Of a stretch of 64,000 bases of DNA, positions 25,263 to 43,395 are shown one piece after another. Source of the stretch: Pterobdella sp. o SKG-2022 (taxonomy: Eukaryota; Annelida; Clitellata; Hirudinida; Piscicolidae). The stretch is from the NCBI GenBank assembly GCA_964035795.1, contig OZ038322.1, forward strand, positions 22,211,859 through 22,275,858. Direction: 5' to 3'. Numbering within the stretch: position 1 is the stretch's first letter; every line of letters starts with the position of its first letter. Made by a program: the position numbers and the translations under genes. The notes under the pieces are model-generated. The model did no database searches. It was not told the DNA's origin and saw only the letters and a list, made by a program, of their open reading frames with translations.

Positions 25263-28200
25263 TAATGGCATAATTTTTCATATTTATAATTCTTATTCAT
25301 GTGAAAAAAAATTTTTTGAAGTCTTTCAAAAGATGAATAAATTATAAATTATATATATTTTGAAATAAATATGTGAAATATAGAGATCATTACCTAAAAC
25401 TATTCTTTATAACTATTTGTTATCAATTCAAAAGTCATTAGCTACTTCACCACCATAGCTATAAGTCATTGACAATGTTGTAGCTTTCGAATGGCTAACC
25501 GTCACTTTTTTGATTTACTGGTACTGTGTTTATTTGTATGCTTTTAAAATTTTTTCTTTCATCTCTGCTGAAGTTCTTAATCAAAAAAATTCAAAGTTTC
25601 AAATTATTTTTCAACCTATGTCAAATGCTGTCTTCTATATATTTTCAAGTGCTTTTTGAAAGAAAGTAGACATTTTGAAGCGATGTCTATTCTGAATGGA
25701 ATCTATGATTATGTGAAAATAAAATGTTCACACTAACAATTGGTTTTAAAATATCTCTTCAGGTACTTTCAAAGCATTTTTATTGAAAAAGCTACTAAGA
25801 ATTGTAAAATCATTTTTTTTCAAACTAAACAAGTTTTAAAATAGAAAAAACTACAGTTTAAAACCATATTTACAAAATATTGAAAAATCTTTCGAGCAAA
25901 AACAATTCCAATGAACTGGTGTAAAATCATTAAATGATTTAAAACAAAATCTTGATTCAAACTTCAAACATGGAAACACTTTTGTGAACGCAAAAACTTA
26001 TGTTAAAAACGGAAAGAAAAATAGAAACACAATATTTGCGTGATGTATTTTGGCCTCTTTTCTTTGAATTTCTTTTTTACGCTTCGCTCCCTTTTTGTTG
26101 TTTGTTAAGTTGTGATTTTGAGCACATTTTTTACTTTTTTGAATTCCATTGATATTTCACACTTTTTAAAATTTAAAAAAAATTTTTTCATGAAACTAGT
26201 ACTGTTACTAACATCATTATTATAGCTATTATCATTAGTTGCTATAGAATCACTGTGGAAGTTGTAGTAGTCTCAATAATTTTATTTATTGTTTAAAGTA
26301 ACAGTAGTAACTATTTTTGTTTTTATTTTTGTGAAGCAATAGTAGTAATAGTAGCAGAGGTCAAATCATTCATATGCAAATCTCGAGCAACTCAGTAAGC
26401 CTGCATATAAACTCAGAGCGTTTTGAGGGGTTACGACCGGCGAAGAAAAGATTGTATCGAAGGAATGTAGAGTCTGTAACGAAAAGCTTGATATTTTATT
26501 TATCTTCAATGAATTTCATGTCGATCACAGCATGAAAAAAAATTTTGAGTTTGAATAGTTTGATAAATGTTGGAGTATAAAAAAAGGAATGAAGAAAGTG
26601 GCATTTGTTAATATATGCCAATCTAAAATGTATTGTTACAAGTTAAACGCTTGTGTGAATAAACAACAAAGAAATTTTTCGAAAATAAATTTTACGGCCC
26701 AGAAAAAAATTATTGATTAAAAACACACCAAAACACATAACAATTTCAGTTGTTAAAAGGCTTCGAAAACTTTTTTAGCATACAAATTCAAAATTAATAG
26801 CAGGATTTGCGTTAAAATTTTCTTGAATTTTAATATATTTTTCCAATTCTATCCAAACTATAGAAAGTTTTAGCAGTTTATTTGTCACTATTTTTCAAGA
26901 AAATGGACTTTCTAACTTAGCATTTTTGTGACGGCTTTGCTCAGTGAGGTATTAAGAAGTGAATTTTTAAGACTTAAAGTATAATTTCGTATCAAATCAT
27001 GTTCGACCAGTGAAATGCTTTGTTGGGCTTATGAGGGTTTAGTCTGTGATTATTTTTTACTATTTGAATATTCATAATTATGTTTTATCATAAAAACAAT
27101 GAAGACAAATAGTCATAACTAATGCGTTTTTTATGCCGAACTCCAAGAAAAACTTTTTAATGCATTTGTTTGTTGGAGTAAATAAATCTTTTTCAATCTA
27201 AGTTTTTTGTGAATAATATTTTTGTTACATCAATTAATTGATCAAAACACCAATGCGCACAAATTTATCGTTATCGGTGGCAAGGTGTGTGATTTCACAA
27301 TAGAGCCATTTTTTAAACTCTTTTTATTAACATTTATTTATCAGTTTTTCAAGTTTAAAAAACTAAAAACTCAAATTTCATAATGGAAAGTTAAGAAAAA
27401 TAATTTTTTTTCGTACTGATAAATACCATTGTTATCGATATTATCATCTGAATTATTTTGGTTTATAAAAATCAAATCAATATCATATTAATCTTTTTTT
27501 TTCATATAACTAGATAAAAAAATTCAAAATAAGAAAATACTCTATACAAAAAATAATCAATACCTAAAAATGCAAAAAAATCATTGTTTTAGACCATCTT
27601 TTTTTTACTTCAATAAATAAACGTGATATTTTTATGAATCTTAAAAAGTGCTGTAATTTAGTACAATACTTTCGATAATCGAACTACGAATTGTGTGTTT
27701 GTGCAGTAAGCAAACTGAAGAGGTTCTGTAATGGGTATGAAGATTTGTTTGATTTTTAATGAATTTGTAAGATTTATTTTTGAAATAGGATTTACATGAG
27801 TTTAATGAACTTGGTGAGTTTAACCAAAATCATTGTTTTAAAATTTTTTAATAAAATATGGACTTCAAAAGTCAAAAACTCAGATATTTTTTGTGTCAAA
27901 TTTATGGTTTATGAAAAATAAACAAAATTTCAGCATCGTGATTTTTATAAAATCTTTTTTACTTTTAATTCATGAAATAAACATTTCGCATGGAAATATT
28001 TTCCGCGAAAGTAAATTTTAATTATTGATGAAGAAATAATAAAAAATAATGCGAAATATTTTTTCAAATAATTAGCACTAATTCTTTTTTCACAAAAAGA
28101 CAAATGAATAAAATCACCAAAAAAAATAATTAAATAACGATAATTGTAAAAACAATAAAACCATAATAATTGTTAAGAAGAGCGCATTTGATTATGAGTG

Positions 28201-29620
28201 CATTTCAGGGTTAAAAACGCTACAGGTTGGTGTACTGAAATGTGCTCTAATGAAAAATTAATAAACATCTCCCATAAGTCATTCTCTTCACTGTATATAA
28301 TGTTAACTTATTGAATTTTTCACATTTGAATTTGTGAATTTTTGAGAATTTTTCACGATAAAAGAGCATATTTAGAAATTGCAAGTTTATCTCATTCATA
28401 TTTAGCCTATGAAAAAGTAATATTATAGCTTTGTTTTAACTATGATTGTTTTACAGACGTATTAAACAATATCTGTATAATGTTTTCAATGACGTTTGAA
28501 GCTATGCATTTGAGATATAACAAATTATGAGAGAAAATACATTAAAAAATTTTGCCTACAAGATTCAAAATCTTTAGTAATATTTAAAAAAGAATAAGCT
28601 TTCGATAGTAACTGTAAAACAAAATAAGTGACAAATTTGATTAAACACAGCTTATACTGTCTCAAATATTTCAAACAGATAATATAATACAGATACAACA
28701 GAAAAATTCTTTTTTAAAAATACTAAGCAGATTTCTTATTACCAAAATTTATTTTCAGTTTGATTAAATGTTATTGCATAGTATTGGAAAATTATTTTTT
28801 AAAACCATTCATAGATTTTTATCATTTATAAATTTCATTAAAAAAATTTCTGAATCTTTGAATGCGTTTTTCCCAATAATTCTCCCTTTCTGATAATAAA
28901 TAGATGGTTCTTGTTTTTAGTGTATGAGGTTGATGGAAGTTAAAAAAAACTAACTATAATTGAATTTCTAGGCAGTTACTGTAAAGAACATGATACTTAA
29001 AGATTTATCAGAAAATCGAGCTCCATCACATTAGCATTAAATTTTCAAGGCACATTTAGATAATATTAATTGGCCATAAATGTTCATACTCAAAACATTG
29101 TTTCTACGTTGGCAAATATTCCCCTACTTAGAAACGTGAAAAATGACAGTTGCTTCATAAGGTAGGCTTATGCTATAAAAAGATGGAAGAAGTTCATCAA
29201 ATTTAAATAATAAGATTATGTTTCATGAGTTTATCTTCAGGATAAGAGTGCCATTACAAGCTGTTAACTTTTTATATGAAAATTCATCACCATTTTGACA
29301 TCAATTTTGAAGAAAAGAGATTAACGAAAGATTACTGATAATGATAGAAATCTTATTTGATCAGCATGAAAGGGACTTCAAAGACAAAACGCGGTTTGTT
29401 CTTCAAAGAAATTAGAAACCTCTAACTCCAATTTATATGTAATCTTGAGAAACGTATTAGATTGATGAAAAAGATTTTTATTTATTAGAACGTTCAATCC
29501 ATGTTTCAACCTTCTTTACAAAGTCCTTGAGAATTTTCTTATCAAAATATCCAATGTTGTGTTTGAAAAATTTTTCTAAAGAATTTGATATTGGTCAGAA
29601 ACTTCTCAAAATAAATATTA

Positions 29621-30545
29621 TAGGGTTTTTCAATTCAATTCAAAATCTTTGCAATTGCCTACCAAATTTTTGCAATTGACTTTCAAATCTTTGCATTTTC
29701 TTACAAAATTTTTGCAATTGATTACCAAATTTCAAAAAAAAATTAAAAATAAATTAAGTTTGATTATTCAAAAAATAAACTAAATTTCGTAAAATTTTAT
29801 TTTTCAAGTTCAAAATAAATTTTTTAAATTGAAATAAAAAAACCGAAAAAAAAGTTTTTTTTGAGGTATCTTGAGCTTCTCTCTGAAAAGTACCAAGTGC
29901 CGTGTTCTTATAGTATTCGTGGTGCCAGACACTCGTCCACGGAACTCGTTTACGTATCTCACACTGAAAAAATTTCGAAAGGCTCAAAATTTGTTGTATA
30001 CGTTTTGTAGACAGAAATATTTCTTGACTTATTCGAAGTTTCTTCGCTGACATCTTAATCATACTGACTAGGCGAATCAGCTTGCTTTTGGTTTGGAGGG
30101 GATATTTTTTCTTCTCTTTTGGCGTTTTTATACTCTTCAGATGACTTTAAAAGTTGTAAAACAGCACTTTATGGCACGAGAGTTTTATCAGTTTTATCAA
30201 ACTGCAAATATATTTATAAAACTATCAAAATATTTGATTATATATATAATCCGCGAATACTATAAGAACACGGCACTTGGTACTTTTCAGAGAGAAGCTC
30301 AAGATACCTCAAAAAAAACTTTTTTTTCGGTTTTTTTTATTTCAATTTAAAAAATTTATTTTGAACTTGAAAAATAAAGCTTTACAAAATTTCGTTTGTT
30401 TTTTGAATAATCAAACTTAATTTATTTTTGTAAAAATTTTGTAAGCAAATGCAATGATTTGGTGCGCAAATGCAAAGATTTGAAAGTCAATTGCAAAAAT
30501 TTGGTAGGCAATTGCAAAGATTTTGAATTGAATTGAAAAACCCGA
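29621..30545. mobile_element. Non-autonomous Tc1/mariner-like element with long inverted arms
   Basis: Two long inverted arms face each other: 29621-29932 and 30251-30545. The outer ends are TAGGGTTTTTCAATTC and, in reverse complement, TCGGGTTTTTCAATTC, each flanked by TA, the target duplication of the Tc1/mariner superfamily. The outer ~110 bp of each arm is a run of about four ~22-bp subrepeats built on TTTGCAATTG. The inner ~320 bp encodes, on the minus strand (about 30130-29940), a stretch resembling the helix-turn-helix of Tc1-type transposases (SAKKLRISQEIFLSTKRIQQ, then a basic Lys/Pro segment). No DDE catalytic domain remains. The arms diverge by a modest number of substitutions and small indels. 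Confidence 0.8.
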
Positions 30546-31170
30546 TATAGTAATTTTTAAACTCAACCTACTACTTTACTACAATCGATTTATAAATTTC
30601 CTTTTTTTAAATAATTAGAAAGTTAGAACATTTCATACCTTATTGTGTTTTTAAAAAATTAGTTCTCGCCATCTTTACACTCATTTAATGATGTGAGATT
30701 TATAACACAAGCAAAAAACTTCCTTCAGATTTAAGCTTTTAAAAATTCATTTTTGCAAATAAAATTGCTTCATAGCACAACAAATAATCAATTTCAAAGA
30801 TTACTTGAAAGCAGGTATACTGACGTTTATTTTTATACCTTCCAAAATGCCGTTTAAGTCCTATAAGACGTATACTATTGTCATTACGACTTTATTATAT
30901 CGGGGTGTTTAAAAATTGATTCTTCAACCCTTTAGTAACTTTTTTGAAATATAGGAATCTTCAACCCTTTTAAAATTATTTTCGAGTTAACAAGAAAACA
31001 CGGCTATGAGTTATGGCTGTTTGAGGGATTTTTATACGAGAAGCTCTGGTGAGGCATCAACAAAAAAGCGGATTTTATTTTCAGAAAATTTATGTTTTCA
31101 TACGTGAATCGATTAAAGAAACTTATTTTGGATTTAAATTTATTTTAATCTATCGAGAGCTCAACGAGAA
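30546..31170. other. 3' flank of AIMP2
   Basis: AT-rich sequence with no coding exon that I can support. A canonical AATAAA for AIMP2 lies on the minus strand at 31144-31139, about 27 nt past its stop codon. Confidence 0.6.
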
Positions 31171-32126
31171 CTATGGCACAGGATTGAAAACAGATTCACA
31201 TTCTTTCACCCACACCTTCAGACTTTGTTCACTCTTCAGGTTAGAGGACCACAATAAAAAATCAACCAATGTAGGATTTTCTCCAAAAATGTAAGGTCCC
31301 TTGGAAGCTTTCAATAAAGAAGCAATTTTTATTAAAAAGTCACTCGTAACGTTGAAAGTATTGGGAGTTGATTTTTCATACTGCAAAAACAATATTTCTT
31401 CCATCCAATCGTCCAAGCATGTAAGCATAGTAGCATTAGAAACGGGATAAAAGTCTTTGAAAACTTTCGGTACATTCTGGTCGAAGTAAGTAACTGATAA
31501 ATACTTGAGGATGCTGTGAAAGTTGTTGAACTTCAAACTGGATGACCTCACCACCACACCTTCACTTGACCGCCTCCAAACTACCGTGAGTATTTTGTTG
31601 TAACAGGTTCTGCTTTTAAAAGTTTTCAATGACTTTCCAGCAATTTTATTAGAAATTTTAAATAACCCACTCAATCCACTTTTTAAAAAAGCATCATAAT
31701 ACTCTGGGATTTTGAACAGATTGATAAGACCATGACATAGAGGTTGGGCGAGTGGCTGGAGAGAAGAATGGATGCAAGATGAAACAAGAGTTTTGGGCAG
31801 AGATCTGATGAGAAGGATGAAGGACAGGATCGATGATGGGGTGTTATAGGGGTCTACCTCCAACACCACCTCCAACGGGCATGACGACTGTGCAGCTTGG
31901 TAGTGTGAATTAGTGACCTCTTTGTTGGACTTGCTCAGGTCACAATACTCTGTAACATTTTTCAGCTTCTCTCTCAAGCCTTGCATTTTTTCAATCAAAG
32001 ATTTTTGTTTTTTTTGGAGCAATTTCATCTCTATAATCCTTCCATTTTCTTTGTCATCTTCATTATTTTTCCCGTAATCTTTAGTTTTTCTAGCAAAACA
32101 AGGCGGGTAAACCAAATCTTTGGAAC
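31171..32126 (-). CDS. AIMP2: AIMP2 (p38 scaffold of the multi-aminoacyl-tRNA synthetase complex)
   Basis: About 318 codons, close to the 320 aa of vertebrate AIMP2. The order of features matches the family: a Tyr-Pro-Pro-Cys segment near the N terminus (the region that binds Lys-tRNA synthetase in vertebrates), a leucine/lysine-rich coiled coil (KLLQKKQKSLIEKMQG), then a GST-like C-terminal domain with SLLKASKGPYIFGENPTLVD, LLWSS and KVWVKECESVFNP, which align with the [23 protein letters not shown] and RWMRSCENLAPFN segments of human AIMP2. No in-frame ATG exists between the putative acceptor at 32127-32128 and the coiled coil. The start must therefore come from a small upstream exon (a phase-compatible ATGG before GTGTAC exists at 32277-32274), from a spliced leader, or from the internal Met of the coiled coil. 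Expected role: cytosolic scaffold. Confidence 0.85.
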
Positions 32127-32306
32127 CTACGATGCGATGAGAAAGCTTATTAATATACAAAATTAAACAAAAAAAAACAATAAGTTTATTTTTTTCAAAA
32201 ATTGGTTTGCAACCTTGTATATGTTTGAATTAATGCTATATTAACTTATGTTAAACAAATATTCAATGTACACCCATCGCCCAAGCAAAACAACCCATCC
32301 ACCACA
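32127..32306 (-). promoter_or_regulatory. FARSA-AIMP2 intercistronic region
   Basis: Only 180 bp separate the FARSA stop codon (TAG, complement of 32307-32309) from the first AIMP2 exon. The region holds an AATAAA on the minus strand at 32190-32185, a T-rich tract and a GTAG acceptor at 32128-32127. This is the arrangement seen between genes of trans-spliced operons: polyadenylation signal, pyrimidine-rich tract, acceptor. A cis-spliced 5' exon for AIMP2 is the alternative. Confidence 0.5.
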
Positions 32307-38741
<6,435 letters not shown>

Positions 38742-38912
38742 GCCGACAATAAATTTTTGCTTAGCAAAGAAAAACTTTATAAAAATTTCTAGCTAAAAAA
38801 TCTTTTGAACAAATTTGATTAATTAAATATTTTTTATCGACACGCTGGCGTAATTTTAAAAAGTAAAATCAGCTATAGCTTGCGTAACTGCAATTTTAAA
38901 AAATCATTCCGA
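38742..38912. promoter_or_regulatory. Divergent promoter region of FARSA and YIPF6
   Basis: Only 171 bp separate the FARSA ATG (minus) from the YIPF6 ATG (plus). Both 5' untranslated regions and both core promoters must fit here or within untranslated exons further inside. The sequence is AT-rich without a clear TATA box or other motif that I can name. Confidence 0.7.
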
Positions 38913-41900
38913 ATGGAGTCTGATCAGGTACTTTATCAATTAAAATAAGATTAAAATTAAAATGTGTGTTAAAAATTTCGTCAAAGTTTTTCAATAATTT
39001 CAAACTATTTGATAACATTTTTTCATGTTTTCTACGTTAGAGTATATGGTGTAGGACAAATTGAATCAAAAAGTTGTCTACAAGGAAATTGAACTAAATA
39101 ATTAAGAATGCTTTCTAAATTGAGGAAATTACTTAATAAAAACCGACATAAACCCTCAATTTAATTTGGATTGGCCTGGTGTATCTCTTTTTATTAACTC
39201 AAATATTCAAAATTCTTCAAAGAACTCTATACTTTAAAGTTAATTATCAAAATTTTCCCATTATTACTAATCAAAATTATTATTCCAGGTTCATTTATTG
39301 ATTGATGAAGAAGTAGAGGGTGAGATAGAAGTCCCTAAATCATCAGTCAACAATAATACTACAACTGCTACTAATGATGATAATAACACATTCAATTTTA
39401 ATACATTGGATGAACCCATAAGAAAAACTATAGTAAGATTGATAAGAATTATTTCAAACTATTTCTATTTGTTTTAATATAGTTTAAATGCTGTTATCTA
39501 TTTTTTAAATTTTAGTCTCGAGATTTGAAAGCAGTTGGCAAAAAATTTGGTCATGTTCTTTACCCCAAACAAAGCAAAACACTTCTAAAAGAATGTTAAT
39601 ATAAAATTTTATTTATAAAGCTTTTCATTTGTTCAAACATACCCTATAAACAAGGATATTTTTCTGAAATTTTTGTTTTGTATACCATCATATTTATAAC
39701 AATAATTGCTTAATATAAATTTTATTTCAACATTTTATGCTAAACTTACAGAAAAATATAGCTTTCTGCAAAATATTTTTATCTTTTTTAATATAGTTGT
39801 GTAAGTTTATATAAACTGACCCATTAATATTAATTTTTTTACCATTAAAGGGGATTTGTGGGGTCCACTAATGTTATGTATCGCTTTTGCCATGTGAGTT
39901 TTTGATGTTTAAAATATATTTCTAATAGGAAAAATAAAATTAGTCTGGTACAAAAAATATTCAATTCAAACACTATTTTTTAATTCACATGATAATTTGA
40001 GTTTGACTTACGAAAATCTTTGTGTTATTAATTGTTTGGCTTGAATTATTTCCATATTACTTAGATCATTCGATAAATCCTGTTTAAAATACATTTTACA
40101 TTGCAATAAAAAAGTTTATCAGTGAATAATTATATAGTATTTTCTGCTAAATATATTCAATTAAAAATTAAGTAACTTGAGTTGTTAAGCACCAATTGGC
40201 TTTAAGATTGACTATTTTTAAAGGAAAATGGGCTATATAATATATTTGATTGATCAATCAATTGATATAACTTACACACCAATAGAATGTTGAAAGGCAG
40301 TTCATTGGAAGACGAAGAAGAGGAACCACAGTTTGCTGAAGTGTTTGTGGTCTACTGGCTTGGAGCCGCTGTTGTTACACTCAATATTAAGCTTCTTGGC
40401 GGCTTTATGTAATATCTTTTTATGTTCTTATATCTGTCCCCTAACTCATCATCATTATCTAATAACTAAATTTATTAAGACAAAAAAAGGCTTTCATTAC
40501 AATTTTTATAAGAGATCTAGCTTCTTGATATGCCAAGAATATCATCGTCTGAAGATTATTGATAATCTGACGATTATATACTAACCAATCCATGTACAAG
40601 AAAGTGAGTCGGTGATGAGTATAGCAACTCGTTTGATGTTCGGGTAGGTGTCCGTCAAGGTTCTGTTATTAGTCCATTACTTTTTATTATTGTGTTGGAA
40701 GCTTTATCTATGGAGTTTCGTACAGGTTGCCCTTGGGAGATCTTGTATGCTGACGACTTAATGGTAAGTGCTCAGTCCATGGATGAACTATTAGTGAAGT
40801 TAAGAACATGGAGAAAAGGGTTGAGAGTGAATATGGGTAAGACAAAGCTCATGGTTCCTGGTTCGAACCTTGATGTGTTGAGAAAATCTGGAAAGTATCC
40901 TTGTGGTGTATGCCAAGCAGGTTTGGGTAGAAATGTTATTCAGTATGGAGGCTGCAGGCAATGGGTACACAAGAAATGCAGCAGCATAAAAAGCCCTCTA
41001 ACTTCGGATCTTAACTTCCGATGTGCTCGTTGCCTTGGTACAGTACGGCCTGTTGATGTGGGATTAGTAAAAGAAGTGATGATTGGTGATGAAAAACTGG
41101 AAGTTGTCCCAGAGTTCTGCTATCTTGGGGATATGTTATCTGCAGGTGGTAGATGTGAGCTTGCTTCAATAACACGTTGTAAGTGTGCCTGGGCTAAATT
41201 TCGCCAACTTTTCCACTCCTTGCTAATCGTCATTTATCATTATTGACCAGAGGCCGTGTCTATTCAACCTGTGTCAGAAGAGCTATGTTACATGCTGCTG
41301 AAACATGGCCCGTAACAGTTTTTACATTGAACCGCCTTAGGCGAAATGACTTTGCCATGATTCGCTGGATGGGCAACATCAAAACGAATGATAACGTTTG
41401 CTCTCACTCACTCCTTTCAAAACTTGGCATTCGGGATGTTGAGGTAGTTCTTCGTACAAGCAGGATGAGGTGGTTTGGACATGTAGAGCGTAGCGTGGGT
41501 TGGATTTCTCAGGTGCGAAAGTTGGATTTAGATACTTGCAAGAAGTCTGGTAGACCCAAAAAGACTTGGAATGAGCTCATATTAAATGATAAAAGAAAGC
41601 TAGGCATGGCTTTTGTGGATACACTCGATCGCTCTGAATGAAAAGGCCGACTTCGAGATAGAACTTTCAAAAAGCCCAACCCTTTGGTAAAGGAAAGCGG
41701 GCTATAAAAAGGATTTGATTGATTGATTGAATCAAAAGTCTTATGATGCATCTAGGTTTTCAGTAATTTTTATAATTGTGCTTGATATTTATCCTTTGTA
41801 CTAATTTCAAATAAATATATTATTTTCACTCTTATCGTGCTTATTTAAATTTATTTTATTCAAACTTATTAAATTTCAGATCGTTTTTCCAAGGAGTTTG

Positions 41901-42708
41901 TGTTCTGGGATACTGTGTGCTACCATTGATCATGGCTCTTCTAGTAACAAAAGTTTGTCAACTATGCTTTCATATGATTGAATTCTTATTAAATATCATT
42001 TTCTAAAAAAGTGGAAATTGGATTTTAACTTGTTCTTCAAAGTATTAAACAAAAATGGTGAAAATATCAGCTTTTTAATTCAAACTCTCACCACCAAGTG
42101 ATGTATAAAAAATTTAGGAGACCATGTTTTATTTATGATTGGGAATTAGTTTGTTATCTATTTCCATTTCATCACAACACATTCATCCCAATCTGTAGCG
42201 ATTTGTTTATGGGTGCTTTCAGTAGTTCAAATTTTCCCTTTGTTGATTATCAATCCTCAAAATTTTAATTGCAGATAAGCTTATTATTTGGGAGCTTTAG
42301 TCTCATATACCTTTTCAAGTGCATTTTGGTGCTGTTTTGTATAGGATGGTCTGTTTTCGGTGAGTTTAATTATTTCCTTTCAAAGTTGAATATTAACTTT
42401 TATTTTCATAGGCTCAAAAAATAAGCATTATTTTGATTTACCGTTTCAGAACATATCCCTTATTTTTCAAACGTTTAGTTTTTCTTATTTGCTTGTTTGT
42501 GTCATTCGAAGGAAATAGAGTAGAATCGATAATTATCTATAAATAATCTCCAGTTTTTAATTTCAATTAGCATTAATCTCATTTGCTGCACACAGCTTCC
42601 ACAGCATTCCTGGTAGATTCCCAACCTCCACGTCGTAAGCCATTAGCTCTCTACCCGATCTTTCTATTTTACTTTTTCATTGGATGGATTGTTCTTAGGA
42701 ATAATTAA
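38913..42708 (+). CDS. YIPF6: Yip1-family Golgi membrane protein YIPF6
   Basis: Eight exons: 38913-38927, 39290-39432 (one edge uncertain by one base), 39516-39594, 39851-39893, 40286-40408, 41880-41952, 42275-42359 and 42596-42708, giving about 224 aa (human 236). Landmarks in order: VEGEIEVP, LDEPIRKTI, SRDLKAVGKKFGHVLYP, the Yip1 signature DLWGPL, PQFAEVFVVYWLGAAVVTLN, FFQGVCVLGYCVLPL and STAFLVDSQPPRRKPLALYP near the end. The segment from LPL to the late Trp-Ser aligns with human YIPF6 without a gap when the AAA/GTTTGT donor at 41953 is used. The protein is a five-span membrane protein of the early secretory pathway that acts with Rab GTPase trafficking. Exon 1 encodes only five residues. 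Intron 5 contains a LINE relic. Divergent from FARSA and convergent with the phosphatase gene. Confidence 0.93.
39730..39770 (+). repeat. Dispersed ~38-bp repeat, copy 6 (YIPF6 intron 3)
   Basis: CATTTTATGCTAAACTTACA then GAAAAATATAGCTTTC. Confidence 0.5.
40590..41735 (+). mobile_element. LINE relic with embedded PHD-like zinc finger in YIPF6 intron 5
   Basis: Reading frames 40692-41246 and 41243-41641 encode the C-terminal half of a non-LTR reverse transcriptase: VRVGVRQGSVISPLLFIIVL before the first Met, then ILYADDLMV (YADD catalytic box), FCYLGDMLSAGG, and in the next frame RNDFAMIRWMGNIK and RMRWFGHVER. Between the palm and thumb lies a Cys/His cluster (CGVCQAG, then GGCRQWVHKKCSS, then FRCARC) like a PHD finger with one expected Cys replaced. 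The element is 5' truncated, frameshifted near 41243, and ends in a short GATT tandem tail (about 41715-41733). It belongs to a different family from the LINE in FARSA intron 4. Confidence 0.88.
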
Positions 42709-43395
42709 ATTTATTTTTAACGTATTTTGGGTTTTTGGTTATTAGTTTTTTGAGGAATTCGTAGCTATGGTTTGCTTTTTTAAAACTTTATTTTTTCAAA
42801 TTTCCATGAAATGTTCCTTTGGTACTTAAATTCTGAAACCATTTGAACTTCACCGTGTCCTTATACAATTTTGTAAATCTGAACGAACCGTCTTAAATGG
42901 AAATAAAAAAAATTGTAAATATAATTTTAAATTATGCTACGCAATTGTTACAAATTTAATATAGTTTTCAACTAATCATTAGAAATTACTGACCATTTTT
43001 TATTGAAGCTGGTTTTTTTTAAATAAATTTTTTTTTCATTTTATATAAGTTTGTTTTATTTAAGTTAAGGTGTAATCACTTGAAATTTTATTCTTAAAAC
43101 TGAAATAGCCATGAGCAAAAAAAGATCATAACTCAATTCAAACAAAATTTCAGCATCATAAAACTCCTCAGACATTCACAATATGAATTATTTATAATCG
43201 AAACTTTTTGAGGGATACTATTATGTTTCATTTATTTAAATAATCTAGATGATACTAGTTATGAAACAAAAATTAAAATCACGGATTTCAATAAATTAAA
43301 TGGAATATTTGTAAAAAAAAAAACAGATAAAACATAAGATCGATGAAATATATGCAAACAATCAAGATTATGTAGCTGATAAAAACTGGGTACGT
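42709..43395. other. Convergent 3' interval of YIPF6 and SGPP
   Basis: A 687-bp AT-rich interval between two stop codons in tail-to-tail arrangement. It contains AATAAA on the plus strand at 42902-42907 for YIPF6. No further gene seen. Confidence 0.6.
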
